From Verrucomicrobiota bacterium (GTDB lineage Bacteria; Verrucomicrobiota; Verrucomicrobiia; Opitutales; Opitutaceae): 64,000 bases of DNA. The notes under the pieces were generated by a model. It did no database searches. It was not told the origin of the DNA and saw only the letters and a list, made by a program, of their open reading frames with translations. The stretch's first letter is position 1. Each line of letters starts with the position of its first letter. The stretch is from NCBI GenBank assembly GCA_963205455.1, contig CAUJJL010000086.1:1-64000 (forward strand), written 5' to 3'. A program made the position numbers and the translations under genes. Shown piece by piece: positions 8,556 through 17,240 of the stretch.

Positions 8556-9371
8556 CTACTTTGCCTCCGGCCGCATCGCCAGCCGGATGATTTCCGCATC
8601 AAAAGCGTTCGACCCCAGACCCGCGTCGACCACCAGTGTGGTGCCATTCATCCCGCTGCTGCGAGGGCTGAGGAGAAAGAGCACGGCATTGGCGACCTCC
8701 TCGGTTGCAAGTGCGCGTTTGCGGAACGTGAGTTTCTCCGCGTAGAGGTAGCTCTCGAGATACCCGGGAATACCTGCGGACGCACTGGTCTTGAGTGGTC
8801 CGGCTCCAACAACATTGAACCGGATCTCGCTGTCTGCACTGAAGGACTTCGCCAGGAAACGCGATGTTGACTCCAAGGATGCCTTGATCGGCCCCATGTA
8901 GCCGTAGTTGTCGGGCGTCACTAGCAACGAAGAAATCCCGATCGACACGACCGAAGCAGCGGGATCCAGCAACGGCTTCAGGGCCCGCGCCAGTTCGACG
9001 AGCGAGAATGATGAAATGGCTGTGGCTTCGAGGAAATCGCTTCGCTTGGTTTCCTGAAAGGCCTTGAATCCATCGGAGTAGTTCGCGAAGGCGATCGAGT
9101 GAACCAACCCATGGATGACCGTGATGCCTGCGGCGGAGAGTTCACTCACCAGACCATCCGCAGCTCCTTCTTGCGCCACATCGCAGACAAACACAGGCCT
9201 GTCCTTCAGCAGTCCCTGCAAGGAGGAACGACGCGCCTCTGAGCGAACGCTGTAGGCTACCTTTGCTCCCTGCTCTTCCAACGCCCTGCCGACAAACCAG
9301 GCGACGCTTTTGCGATTGGCGACGCCGGTGACGACGATGGTTTTTCCGGCAAGTGCGAGAAAGTCGGCCAT
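8556..9371 (-). CDS. fabI: NADH-dependent enoyl-ACP reductase FabI
   Basis: A 271-residue atypical short-chain dehydrogenase. The cofactor loop reads VTGVANRKSVAW, as in FabI. The catalytic Tyr-x6-Lys pair lies in NYGYMGPIKASLES, using the first Tyr, and a SIAFANY-type segment precedes it. FabI reduces the enoyl-ACP double bond in the last step of each elongation cycle. I start at the ATG at 9369-9371 because it begins the conserved MADFLALAGKTIVVTG block; the longer frame from 9431 would overlap fabZ by nearly 50 bases. It lies 11 bases downstream of fabZ. Confidence 0.93.
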   Translation of the reverse strand: MADFLALAGKTIVVTGVANRKSVAWFVGRALEEQGAKVAYSVRSEARRSSLQGLLKDRPVFVCDVAQEGAADGLVSELSAAGITVIHGLVHSIAFANYSDGFKAFQETKRSDFLEATAISSFSLVELARALKPLLDPAASVVSIGISSLLVTPDNYGYMGPIKASLESTSRFLAKSFSADSEIRFNVVGAGPLKTSASAGIPGYLESYLYAEKLTFRKRALATEEVANAVLFLLSPRSSGMNGTTLVVDAGLGSNAFDAEIIRLAMRPEAK

Positions 9372-9382
9372 GATGCTGCGGA

Positions 9383-9853
9383 TCACGATGCCTGCGATGC
9401 CACATCCTTGCTTCCGGATGGGGTTTTCCACGCAACAGCGAATTCGACGGTGAGGATACGCGTATTATCCGGTTTCCGGACGGCGCCTGTCATCATTGTG
9501 AATCCGCCCAGCACATCCTTCCGCTTGACTTCGATCAGAATGGTGTCGCCGGGGAACACCGGATTCCGGAAGCGGACGTCATGGATTTTCGCCAGAAGCG
9601 GCACACCTGCGCCCAACTCGGTTTTTTGCGCCGAAGCCTGCCTGGAAAGAAAGACCGCGCCTGCCTGGAAGACCGCCTCGCAAAGAAGTACGCCTGGAGT
9701 GATGGGTGCGCCGGGATAGTGCCCGCGATAGAAGTCCTCCTCCGCCCGCCAGGTCCGGCGGGCGATGAGGCCATCGGGTGATTCCGACACAATGTCGTCG
9801 ACGAACAAGAACGGAGGACGGTGTGGTATGAGATCGGTGACAGCTGACGTCAT
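9383..9853 (-). CDS. fabZ: 3-hydroxyacyl-ACP dehydratase, FabZ type
   Basis: A 156-residue hot-dog-fold dehydratase. The catalytic helix region reads GHYPGAPITPGVLLCEA, giving the FabZ His (here HYPG rather than HFPG) and the helix Glu. The N-terminal LIPHRPPFLFVDDI block is also diagnostic. It removes water from 3-hydroxyacyl-ACP in fatty acid elongation. It is the first gene of a tight minus-strand run fabZ-fabI-oleA-oleB, so its promoter should lie in the 159-base gap shared with the divergent SPFH gene. No clear promoter hexamers are recognisable there. Confidence 0.93.
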   Translation of the reverse strand: MTSAVTDLIPHRPPFLFVDDIVSESPDGLIARRTWRAEEDFYRGHYPGAPITPGVLLCEAVFQAGAVFLSRQASAQKTELGAGVPLLAKIHDVRFRNPVFPGDTILIEVKRKDVLGGFTMMTGAVRKPDNTRILTVEFAVAWKTPSGSKDVASQAS

Positions 9854-10012
9854 GCGAATGAATAAAGGAAGGTAATGAACGGATTGAACGGAAGGCTAAG
9901 CAAGAGCCTTTCAGCGCTGAGCTGCAAATTTCACGCATGAAGGCTTGCATTTCTTATTCGCAACCTCGGTCGCTTTCGCGTGTTTTCCTTCAAAGCACAC
10001 TCAACTCGAATC

Positions 10013-11095
10013 ATGGGACTCCTCGACTACCTCAAATCACAGTTCATCGAAATCATCCAGTGGGAGGACGACTCCCGTGACACCCTGTCATGGCGTTTCC
10101 CCGATGAGGACAAGGAAATCAAGCGCGGCGCTCAGCTCATCGTGCGAGAATCGCAGACTGTCCAATTCGTCTACCTGGGGCAGTTTGGCGATACCTTCGG
10201 ACCGGGAAAACACACACTCACCACGGACAATATTCCGATCCTGTCGACGCTGAAGGGCTGGAAATTCGGATTTGAGAGCCCTTTCAAGGCGGACGTCTAT
10301 TACGTCAACACCCGCCTTTTTACGGGGAACAAATGGGGCACATCCAATCCCGTCATGCTTCGCGACGCGGATTTTGGGATCGTTCGTGTGCGCGCGTTTG
10401 GCACCTATGATTTTCGGATCTCAAACGTACCGACGTTTCTAAAGGAGGTCGCAGGCACGGACCATCATTTCCGCCTCGACGAATTTGCCGACACGATGCG
10501 GTCGCGGCTCGTGAGTGTTTTCACGGATGCCCTTGCCACTTCGAAGGTGCCGGCCCTGGACATCGCTTCGCGCTACGGTGAACTGGGCGAGGCCCTGCTC
10601 CCGCTTATCAATCCGACGCTGAAGGAAAAGTACGGGCTCGAACTGGGAAGTTTCATCATCGAAAACGTGTCGGTTCCTCCGGAAGTCGAGCAGGCCATCG
10701 ACAAGCGCTCGAGCATGGCGGCAATCGGAAATCTTAACGACTACATCAAATTCAAGATGGCCGAAGGCATGGGTGCGGGTGGTGGTGGCGGCCCGGCTGG
10801 CACTGCGGCTGAACTGGCGATGGGCTTCGGAATGGCCCAGCAGATGATGAACCAGCCAGGCGGCATGTTTGGGCCGCAGGGCACTCCGCCCGCGGGCGGT
10901 ATTCCCGTAGCCGTAGGCGCAACCCAGGCTCCAGTAGCGATGGACCTCCTCGGACCGGCCCAGGCGGCGCAGAGCCTGGGGGTCTCTGAAGCCGATGTGC
11001 TCGCAGAGCTCGAGAAAGGTTCGCTCAAAGGGAAAAAGATCGGTTCGACCTGGCGTATCACCCGGGCATCACTGACCGAGTTCATGAACAGTTGA
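10013..11095 (+). CDS. SPFH-domain (YdjI/virion-core-like) protein with C-terminal excisionase-type helix-turn-helix
   Basis: A 360-residue protein starting at the ATG at 10013 (MGLLDYLKSQFIEIIQWED). About residues 30-260 form an SPFH domain of the bacterial virion-core-like type, with the YVNTRLFTGNKWGT strand and the VPPEVEQAIDKRSSM linker. A Gly/Pro-rich, Met-rich segment follows (about 250-310). The last 50 residues (AAQSLGVSEADVLAELEKG, then KIGSTWRITRASLTEFM) look like an excisionase/MerR-type helix-turn-helix. In this setting the helix-turn-helix may be a protein-interaction module rather than a DNA reader. The next gene starts 22 bases on and encodes a zinc-ribbon membrane protein, a common neighbour of SPFH proteins. 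The role is unknown, probably membrane-linked quality control or stress. Confidence 0.82.
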   Translation: MGLLDYLKSQFIEIIQWEDDSRDTLSWRFPDEDKEIKRGAQLIVRESQTVQFVYLGQFGDTFGPGKHTLTTDNIPILSTLKGWKFGFESPFKADVYYVNTRLFTGNKWGTSNPVMLRDADFGIVRVRAFGTYDFRISNVPTFLKEVAGTDHHFRLDEFADTMRSRLVSVFTDALATSKVPALDIASRYGELGEALLPLINPTLKEKYGLELGSFIIENVSVPPEVEQAIDKRSSMAAIGNLNDYIKFKMAEGMGAGGGGGPAGTAAELAMGFGMAQQMMNQPGGMFGPQGTPPAGGIPVAVGATQAPVAMDLLGPAQAAQSLGVSEADVLAELEKGSLKGKKIGSTWRITRASLTEFMNS

Positions 11096-11117
11096 GCTGG
11101 CGGCAGCCGGATTGCGC

Positions 11118-12227
11118 ATGGACGCCGTCGCTCGCTCAAAGTTTTCCTGTCCGTCGTGTGGTGCAGAGGCCACCTGGAACCCTGCAAAGAAGGCCCTTGT
11201 CTGCAGCTTTTGCGGGACGGTTTCCCCGGCAACGGTTGAGTTGACCGGGTTCAGCCAGGCACCGGATGCCATAGTCGAACACGAATTGGTGCAGGCGCTG
11301 CGCAATATTCCCGATTCTGCGCGCGGCTGGCAGGCAAAGAAGATCCAGGTGAAGTGTCAGTCGTGCCAGGCAATATCGGTTTTTGATGAGAAGAACGTGG
11401 GGCAGCGCTGCGACTTCTGTGGCTCGGCCTCACTGGTTCCCTACGAGGAGATCAAGGAATCATTCCGTCCGGAGAGCCTGCTCCCCCTCAAGCTCAGCAA
11501 TACCCAGGTGCGGGATTCGATAAGGAAGTGGTATGGCTCACGATGGTTCGCTCCCAACCGGCTCAAGCGAGGCGCCATGACGGACACCGTCAAGGGACTC
11601 TACATTCCGTATTGGACCTTTGACGCGCAGGTTCATGCCGATTGGACAGCGATGTCTGGGGACTATTATTACGAAACGGAGTCATACACGGACGCGAAAG
11701 GACAACGCCAGACGCGGCAGGTGCGCAAGGTGCGCTGGTATCCTTCCTCCGGTGCACTGGATCACTTCTTTGACGACGAACTTGTTTCGGCCTCGCGTGG
11801 CGTTCACCCTGAACTTGTTCACGGCGTGGAGCCGTTTCCCACGAAGGAACTGGTGCCCTATAATCCGAGTTTCATCTCTGGCTGGGTCGTCGAGCGCTAC
11901 CAGATCGATCTGCCCAGTGCGGCTCAGGCTGCCAGGGCCAAAATGGAATCAAAGACGGTGAGTCTGTGCGCCTCGCAGGTCCCGGGGGACACGCATCGCG
12001 ATCTCAATGTCCGCTCCGCCTATTCAGCCCAGACCTTCAAGCACATCCTCGTGCCAATCTGGATGGTGAGCTATGATTTTCATGGCAGGAGTTTCCAGTG
12101 CGTGATCAACGGCTACACGGGTTCCATTGCGGGCGAGTACCCGAAGAGCTGGATCAAGATCGCTCTCGCCACGCTCGGGATTGCGGCGCTTGTCATTCTT
12201 TTCCTCTGGTGGGGAAATCGCCAGTAG
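11118..12227 (+). CDS. Zinc-ribbon protein with C-terminal membrane anchor
   Basis: A 369-residue protein. Two CxxC...CxxC zinc ribbons occupy the N-terminus: CPSCGAEA with CSFCGTVS at about 10-40, then CQSCQAIS with CDFCGSAS at about 80-110. The middle carries the KGLYIPYWTFDAQV block found in large bacterial zinc-ribbon proteins. One transmembrane helix ends the chain (about 345-365, LATLGIAALVILFLWW). It probably sits on the inner membrane facing the cytoplasm beside the SPFH protein just upstream. The ATG at 11118 is preferred to a TTG at 11112. Its 3' end overlaps the convergent sulfurtransferase gene by 35 bases. No enzymatic motif is visible. Confidence 0.8.
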   Translation: MDAVARSKFSCPSCGAEATWNPAKKALVCSFCGTVSPATVELTGFSQAPDAIVEHELVQALRNIPDSARGWQAKKIQVKCQSCQAISVFDEKNVGQRCDFCGSASLVPYEEIKESFRPESLLPLKLSNTQVRDSIRKWYGSRWFAPNRLKRGAMTDTVKGLYIPYWTFDAQVHADWTAMSGDYYYETESYTDAKGQRQTRQVRKVRWYPSSGALDHFFDDELVSASRGVHPELVHGVEPFPTKELVPYNPSFISGWVVERYQIDLPSAAQAARAKMESKTVSLCASQVPGDTHRDLNVRSAYSAQTFKHILVPIWMVSYDFHGRSFQCVINGYTGSIAGEYPKSWIKIALATLGIAALVILFLWWGNRQ

Positions 12228-13056
12228 CAATCGGGCGCGAGGGATCGGCTACCCAGTCGCTCCACGAACCCACGTAGAGCCTCGAACCCGAAAGGCCGGA
12301 GTGCTCCATGGCGAAGAGATTCACACACGAAGTTATCCCCGAGCCGCAATGGTGCACCACCGATGCTGGCGGGCGAAGTTTGATTAATGACTCAAACTCC
12401 TGCCTTAGAATTTCGCGCGGTTTGAAGGTCATGTCGCTATTGAGATTGGCTTTGAAAAAGCGGTTGACCGCACCAGGGATGTGCCCGGCCACACGGTCGA
12501 TGGGCTCGACGTCTCCGCGATAGCGGTCGCCGGAGCGCGCGTCCACGACCAGAAAATTCCCGTCGCTCAGGTGCGACATCAACTCCTCCGCAGATGCCGT
12601 CGCGCGTGAATCAGCCTCGTTCGTCATGGGCGTGACAACTTTTTGGGAAGGTGCGACGGTGGTAAGGTTTCTCGCCTCAGCCTTCCACTTGGTGACTCCC
12701 CCATCAAGGAGTCCGACCTTCTTGTGCCCCAACCAGCGCGACATCATCCACCAAAGTCGTCCTGCAAAAAAGCCCCCTGCGTCATCGTATGCCACGACTG
12801 TCGCGGCCGGGGTCACGCCACAGCGCGCAAGGAATCCGAGAAAGGCGGATCTGTCCGGCAGCGGATGGCGCCCTCCCCTTTCACCTTTTTTCCCTGAAAG
12901 ATCCCCGTCGATCCGGGCAAGGAATGCGCCCGGTATGTGACCCTCATTGTAGACCCGTTCGCCCTTGGCGGTATCGGCAAGATCATGCCGACAGTCGAAA
13001 ACGATCCAGTCGGGATCATTCAGGTGAGCACTAAGTTCGTCAGTCGAGAAGAGCAT
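12193..13056 (-). CDS. Two-domain sulfurtransferase (thiosulfate / 3-mercaptopyruvate type)
   Basis: A 287-residue tandem-rhodanese protein. The first, inactive domain contains VFDCRHDL and YNEGHIPGA. The second contains VVDARSGDRY, GHIPGAVN and the active loop HCGSGITSC, with the catalytic Cys opening the CGSGIT motif. CGSG[VI]T loops are typical of mercaptopyruvate sulfurtransferases, while thiosulfate enzymes usually carry CRKGVT. It moves a sulfane sulfur to thiols or cyanide in the cytoplasm. The ATG at 13056 begins the conserved MLFSTDEL start; the frame could extend to 13167, but that part lacks rhodanese similarity. It is divergent from the PagL-like gene. Confidence 0.9.
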   Translation of the reverse strand: MLFSTDELSAHLNDPDWIVFDCRHDLADTAKGERVYNEGHIPGAFLARIDGDLSGKKGERGGRHPLPDRSAFLGFLARCGVTPAATVVAYDDAGGFFAGRLWWMMSRWLGHKKVGLLDGGVTKWKAEARNLTTVAPSQKVVTPMTNEADSRATASAEELMSHLSDGNFLVVDARSGDRYRGDVEPIDRVAGHIPGAVNRFFKANLNSDMTFKPREILRQEFESLIKLRPPASVVHHCGSGITSCVNLFAMEHSGLSGSRLYVGSWSDWVADPSRPIATGDFPTRGKE

Positions 13057-13191
13057 TGTGGATTCGAGGGGATCAATTGCGGGAGCAGAAAATTGGATGC
13101 AGGCTGGTCCCTGCTGTTCTTGGAGGCAACGTTTCGATTTCCGGGATTTGGGTGTGACACTTTTCACTTGAGCTGGCAGGGGTGAGGCTCA

Positions 13192-13812
13192 GTGAAATCA
13201 AACTGCACACGCATGTTTTCCTCCGGTTGGCAGCTGACGATTATTCTCATCCTCATGGGCTTCCTTCACGGAGCCGACTGCATCGCGGAGAATGCCGCCC
13301 TTGCCGCAGAACAATCTTCGGTAGATTTGGAAGTTGGGACAATCTGGCAGGTGGGAACAGGCACGCCTCTGTCGTATCGACTATTTCCGACGCAACTCTC
13401 CTGGAGATCAAAGGAAGCGTGGGGGTGTGATGTGGGAAGCTCGCTTCGCCTGCGTTTTAGGCATCGCCTCACATTTCAAGCGACGTGGATCGATCAAGGT
13501 CCCGAATCTCACTACATTGCACTTGGCGGTTCTCCATCACTTGAACTTTGGGATCGCCGCGAACGCTGGGGTCTGACGGGTGGCGCCGGTGGTGGACTTG
13601 GACTTCTGGATTCACGAGGAGTCAAGGGAGGACAGGGCCAGGATTTCACACTGCACTGGTTTGCACGTGGTGGGATCGAGCACGTCGTCGCGCCGGGTCG
13701 TCGGATGAGCGTGGGCATACTCTTCCAGCACATGTCGAACGGGGGGCAGACCAAACCCAATCCCGGGATCGATGCCGTTGGCTTCACCCTGGGCTATTCG
13801 TGGATCTATTGA
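13192..13812 (+). CDS. pagL: PagL-like lipid A 3-O-deacylase (outer-membrane beta-barrel)
   Basis: A 206-residue protein with an N-terminal signal peptide (hydrophobic LTIILILMGFLHG at about 15-27). The rest has the alternating pattern of a small beta-barrel and ends in an aromatic residue (YSWIY), as outer-membrane proteins do. The catalytic pair His180-Ser182 lies in FQHMSNGG, the PagL signature. PagL removes the 3-position acyl chain of lipid A in the outer membrane and alters envelope recognition and permeability. I prefer the GTG at 13192, which follows a purine-rich AGGGGTGAGG stretch; an ATG at 13213 would also keep the signal peptide. The flanking genes both encode rhodanese-type proteins and show no obvious link. 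Confidence 0.85.
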   Translation: MKSNCTRMFSSGWQLTIILILMGFLHGADCIAENAALAAEQSSVDLEVGTIWQVGTGTPLSYRLFPTQLSWRSKEAWGCDVGSSLRLRFRHRLTFQATWIDQGPESHYIALGGSPSLELWDRRERWGLTGGAGGGLGLLDSRGVKGGQGQDFTLHWFARGGIEHVVAPGRRMSVGILFQHMSNGGQTKPNPGIDAVGFTLGYSWIY

Positions 13813-13875
13813 TGCAGACTCGTTTGTTCGCTTGGCGATCGTTGCGCTGAAGTGTCAGGATCTCTGCTCTTGTCC

Positions 13876-14718
13876 ATGGACACGATTCTTCATCTTGCCG
13901 GGTACCGATTCACCAGGTTAACCGGCTTGCAGGAATTGAAATCCGACCTGCTTGGTTTTTGCCGCGAAAGGGAGCTTTGCGGTACGATCCTTCTGAGTGA
14001 GGAAGGAGTCAATTTCTACGTCGCTGGGAAACCGACAGCCGGTGAAGCGCTGTTGGGCAAATTGCGCTCCATACCGGGTCTCGACGGACTGACCGCACGC
14101 CGAAGCCTCTGCGCCAATCGGCCGTACGAACATATGCGGGTGAAGATCAAGCGGGAGATTATCGCCTTCGGCATTGATGGCGTGGATCCCGCAATGCGGA
14201 CATCGCCAAAACTTTCCCCTCGCGAATTGAAGGAGTGGCTGGATGAAGGGCGCGATGTCACCCTTCTGGACACCCGGAACAACTATGAAATCCACTCCGG
14301 CACATTCAAGGGAGCTGTGCCGGCGGACATCGACCACTTCCGTGAATTTCCAGAGGCGGTGCGAAAACTGCCGGGCGATTGGAAAGCGCGACCGATCGTG
14401 ATGTTCTGCACGGGAGGAATCCGCTGCGAAAAGGCCGGCCCGTTCATGGAGCAAGAGGGATTCCAAAACGTATTCCAACTCGATGGCGGCATTCTCGGGT
14501 ATTTCGCGGAATGCGGAACCGCGCACTATCAGGGCGAATGTTTCGTCTTCGATCAGCGCATCGGTCTGAATGCGGCCTTGGCTGGGACCGGATCGATCCT
14601 TTGCCCCCGATGCCAGATGCCGGTCACGGTCGCTGAGCAGTCCCGAACCGGCTACACACCGGGAGCAAGTTGTCCGCATTGCAGGAGCAACGCCAACGCC
14701 GAGCAGCGGAGCGGATAG
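13876..14718 (+). CDS. trhO: tRNA uridine(34) hydroxylase TrhO (YceA-type rhodanese)
   Basis: A 280-residue protein. The N-terminal acylphosphatase-like domain (about 1-95, with GTILLSEEGVNFYVAG) is followed by a rhodanese domain (about 110-220). Its active loop FCTGGIRCEKA holds Cys178, with Cys184 nearby. The family uses prephenate-independent, oxygen-dependent chemistry to make 5-hydroxyuridine at tRNA position 34. Two CxxC pairs at about 243/246 and 266/269 form a C-terminal zinc-ribbon-like tail. The ATG at 13876 matches the family start; a GTG at 13852 would add eight residues. It runs convergent with the metal-transport operon, 57 bases away. Confidence 0.9.
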   Translation: MDTILHLAGYRFTRLTGLQELKSDLLGFCRERELCGTILLSEEGVNFYVAGKPTAGEALLGKLRSIPGLDGLTARRSLCANRPYEHMRVKIKREIIAFGIDGVDPAMRTSPKLSPRELKEWLDEGRDVTLLDTRNNYEIHSGTFKGAVPADIDHFREFPEAVRKLPGDWKARPIVMFCTGGIRCEKAGPFMEQEGFQNVFQLDGGILGYFAECGTAHYQGECFVFDQRIGLNAALAGTGSILCPRCQMPVTVAEQSRTGYTPGASCPHCRSNANAEQRSG

Positions 14719-14775
14719 GTTCGAAAAGCCGGTCACAGCCAGGATTGCCAGGCTGGTGCATGTCTCTGCTGAGAA

Positions 14776-15765
14776 TCATTTCAGCTCAGAAACGGGACTG
14801 GAGTTGCTGCTCATTGCCGAGGGCAACGCAGGCGTTCTGCGTCGCCGCCAGCGGGCGACCAGTCCTTCGTTCGGACTGACGATCCAGATCAATGCAAACA
14901 ACAGCGCTCCTGCGACGACCATCGCGGCTGCGATTGAGCAATCCAGCCATACTCCAAGCGTCACACCAAGCCATGAGCTGATGGCTGCGTGGACAAGCGA
15001 AAGCAGGTGAACTCTCGAAAGGCGGGTGGAAAGCAGCGATGCCGTTGCGCCGGGAAGGATCAGCATGGCCACCACAAGAATTGCGCCAACCGATTCAAAT
15101 GCGCTGACAACAACAACGGAGAGCGCCGCCATCAAACCATAGTGCATCAGGGTCGGATTGGTGCCCAGGGATCGTGCCAGTCCGGGGTCAAATGCGCTGA
15201 CGAGCAGCTCCTTGTAGAATGCGGCGATCAGGAGCCCGACCATGAGCAGCACCGCGGCCATTCTGACAAACGGAACGGGGCCCAGAACGAGGCCACCCAG
15301 GTTGATCATCGGCTCAAGCGGAACAAAGGCGATTTCGCCATAGAGGACACAGTCGGCGTCGAGATCCACCTGGCCCGCGTAGAGGCTGGTCATGACCACG
15401 CCGATCGCGAACAACGTTGAGAACGTAATGCCGATGGCGGCATCCTGCTTCACACGGGTCAGCTTGTGAATGCTCTCGATGGCTATCGTCGTGAAACCTC
15501 CCGCTGCGAGGGCGCCGGCGAACATGGGAAGAGTTCCACGGCTGCTTGTAACAAGAAACGCCGCAACGAGGCCGGGCAGGACGCTATGGCTGACCGCATC
15601 GCCCATCAGCGCCATGCGCCGCAGCATCAGGTAATTTCCCACAAGACCGCAGGCACCGGTCACCGCGAAGCCCATTGCAGCAATCCATCCAAAAAGGGAA
15701 AGGTTCTCCGTCCATGGCGCGACCAGCACCGCATGGGCATCGAAGGCAGGGATCATGGCATTCAT
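14776..15765 (-). CDS. Metal ABC transporter permease (ABC-3 family)
   Basis: A 329-residue integral membrane protein with about eight to nine hydrophobic helices. It carries the ABC-3 blocks RRMALMGDAVSHSVLPG near the start and AFYKELLVSAFDPGLARSLG in the middle, which face the ATPase. The family imports manganese, zinc or iron. It is the last gene of the five-gene minus-strand operon, and its ATG overlaps the stop of the fused permease gene by four bases. Two different permease polypeptides in one operon suggest a heterodimeric channel. Confidence 0.9.
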   Translation of the reverse strand: MNAMIPAFDAHAVLVAPWTENLSLFGWIAAMGFAVTGACGLVGNYLMLRRMALMGDAVSHSVLPGLVAAFLVTSSRGTLPMFAGALAAGGFTTIAIESIHKLTRVKQDAAIGITFSTLFAIGVVMTSLYAGQVDLDADCVLYGEIAFVPLEPMINLGGLVLGPVPFVRMAAVLLMVGLLIAAFYKELLVSAFDPGLARSLGTNPTLMHYGLMAALSVVVVSAFESVGAILVVAMLILPGATASLLSTRLSRVHLLSLVHAAISSWLGVTLGVWLDCSIAAAMVVAGALLFALIWIVSPNEGLVARWRRRRTPALPSAMSSNSSPVSELK

Positions 15766-17207
15766 TTTCCGGTTCCGTTGCCGCCCTCGCGTCGCGCGTC
15801 GCCTCCGTGAATCGCCCGCGCGCTCGGAATCGCCCGGCCGTGGGGATCGAAGGTTGCATAACCCAGGCGCCGCTCAAGATCGCGCACGACCGACTCGCCA
15901 AGGATGTGTTCGATCTTCTCCGCATCCTCGTGCACATGGTCAGCGGCGATGTTTGCCGATTGCGTCAGGTAGAGCTCCCAGAGGCGGTGATTGCGCACAA
16001 TCTCCCCTGCCCTCTTGCGTCCCGGAGGTGTGAAATAGAGAGCATCCCCTGAGAGCGTCGCCAGTCCGTGGCGAACGAGATCCCGTCCCAGACGCTGGGC
16101 ATCATCGATCGTTTCACGCCGCCGGATTGCCAGGTCATGGAGCGTGACCCCCTCCGTGCGGAATTGGGTCGCCTCCATGACGTGAAACATCGACTTGAGC
16201 GTGTTCTCACGTTGGGTTCGAGCTGCGCCTCTTCGGCGCAACATCCATCGGGCGACCACACCATGCCTCGGGCCGAAAAGAAAGGCGGCTGAGAACAAAG
16301 CACTCGCGCCAATCACCATGAGCGGTCCGGTCGGAAGACTGGGACCTACAAAGGACAGGAAGGCACCCGCCATGCCTGCACCCACGCCGAAGGCCGCTGC
16401 CATCACGACCAAGCGGTGAAGCCTGTCCGTGAGCAGGTAGGCCGCAGATGCGGGAGTGATCAGCATGGCCGACACCAGCACCACACCGACGGCCTGAAGC
16501 GCGATGACAACCGATGCAGTCAGCAGCAGCATGAGTCCGTGGTGTATCCAGCGCGTCGGCAAACCGATTGATCGCGAAAATCCGGGATCGAAACTCGATG
16601 CAAGCAGCTCCTTGTAGAAGGCGACGACCATGACGACGGCTATCGTGGTGACGAGGGCCATCAGTGTGATGTCCTCTGCACTGAGCGCGGCAGCCTGGCC
16701 GAAGAGAAACTTGTCCAGCCCGCTCTTGTTGCCTGTCGGCAGGCGCTGAATCATGGTGACAAGACAGATTCCAATCGCGAAGAACGTCGCGAGCACGAGG
16801 CCGAGCGCGGCGTCCTCCTTGAGGCGGGTTGTGCGGGAAATCGCCGAGACAAGAAATGTGCCCAGCAGTCCCGCAATCGTCGCCCCGATGAGGATCGCGA
16901 GGGGGTCCTTCGTCATGTTCCAGAGAAACCCTATCGCTACGCCGGGCAGAACAGCGTGAGAAAGCGCATCCCCCATCAGCGCCATCTTGCGCACCACGAT
17001 GAAGCTTCCCAAAAGACCGCAGCTCAGTCCGAGCAACACCGATCCGATGAGCGCGAAACGAACCGACGCGTCCTGCAGCGTGAGAAAGCGCACGATCTGG
17101 GTGCTCCAATCTGAGCTGACAAACTCACGCACACCGGCTGCTTCAACCGGAGATGTCGCCGCGGCCACTAGCAGAATCAGAAGAGCTCTCGATGCTGTTC
17201 GACTCAT
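15762..17207 (-). CDS. Metal ABC permease fused to a C-terminal DtxR/MntR-like metal-sensor domain
   Basis: A 481-residue fusion. It begins with a signal-peptide-like segment (residues 1-25), followed by an ABC-3 permease body to about 335 (VRKMALMGDALSHAVLPG, then FYKELLASSFDPGFSRSIG). The last 140 residues read as a DtxR-family regulator: a helix-turn-helix-like stretch (VTLHDLAIRRRETIDDAQRL), then NHRLWELYL and HEDAEKIEHIL, which carry the metal-binding and dimerisation His/Glu residues, and DPHGRAIPS. The sensor should lie on the cytoplasmic side. It could gate transport according to metal load, or bind DNA while membrane-anchored. Such fusions occur in Bacteroidetes and Planctomycetes relatives as far as I know. 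An alternative GTG start at 17240 lies just beyond the ATPase stop. Confidence 0.88.
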   Translation of the reverse strand: MSRTASRALLILLVAAATSPVEAAGVREFVSSDWSTQIVRFLTLQDASVRFALIGSVLLGLSCGLLGSFIVVRKMALMGDALSHAVLPGVAIGFLWNMTKDPLAILIGATIAGLLGTFLVSAISRTTRLKEDAALGLVLATFFAIGICLVTMIQRLPTGNKSGLDKFLFGQAAALSAEDITLMALVTTIAVVMVVAFYKELLASSFDPGFSRSIGLPTRWIHHGLMLLLTASVVIALQAVGVVLVSAMLITPASAAYLLTDRLHRLVVMAAAFGVGAGMAGAFLSFVGPSLPTGPLMVIGASALFSAAFLFGPRHGVVARWMLRRRGAARTQRENTLKSMFHVMEATQFRTEGVTLHDLAIRRRETIDDAQRLGRDLVRHGLATLSGDALYFTPPGRKRAGEIVRNHRLWELYLTQSANIAADHVHEDAEKIEHILGESVVRDLERRLGYATFDPHGRAIPSARAIHGGDARREGGNGTGK

Positions 17208-17240
17208 GGTTGGCGGTTTGTCAGAAACGGGATGGGACAC

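Noticed and set aside
7705-8745. 346-codon plus-strand frame
   Set aside because: Antisense to oleA, which has its full catalytic set; no family match.
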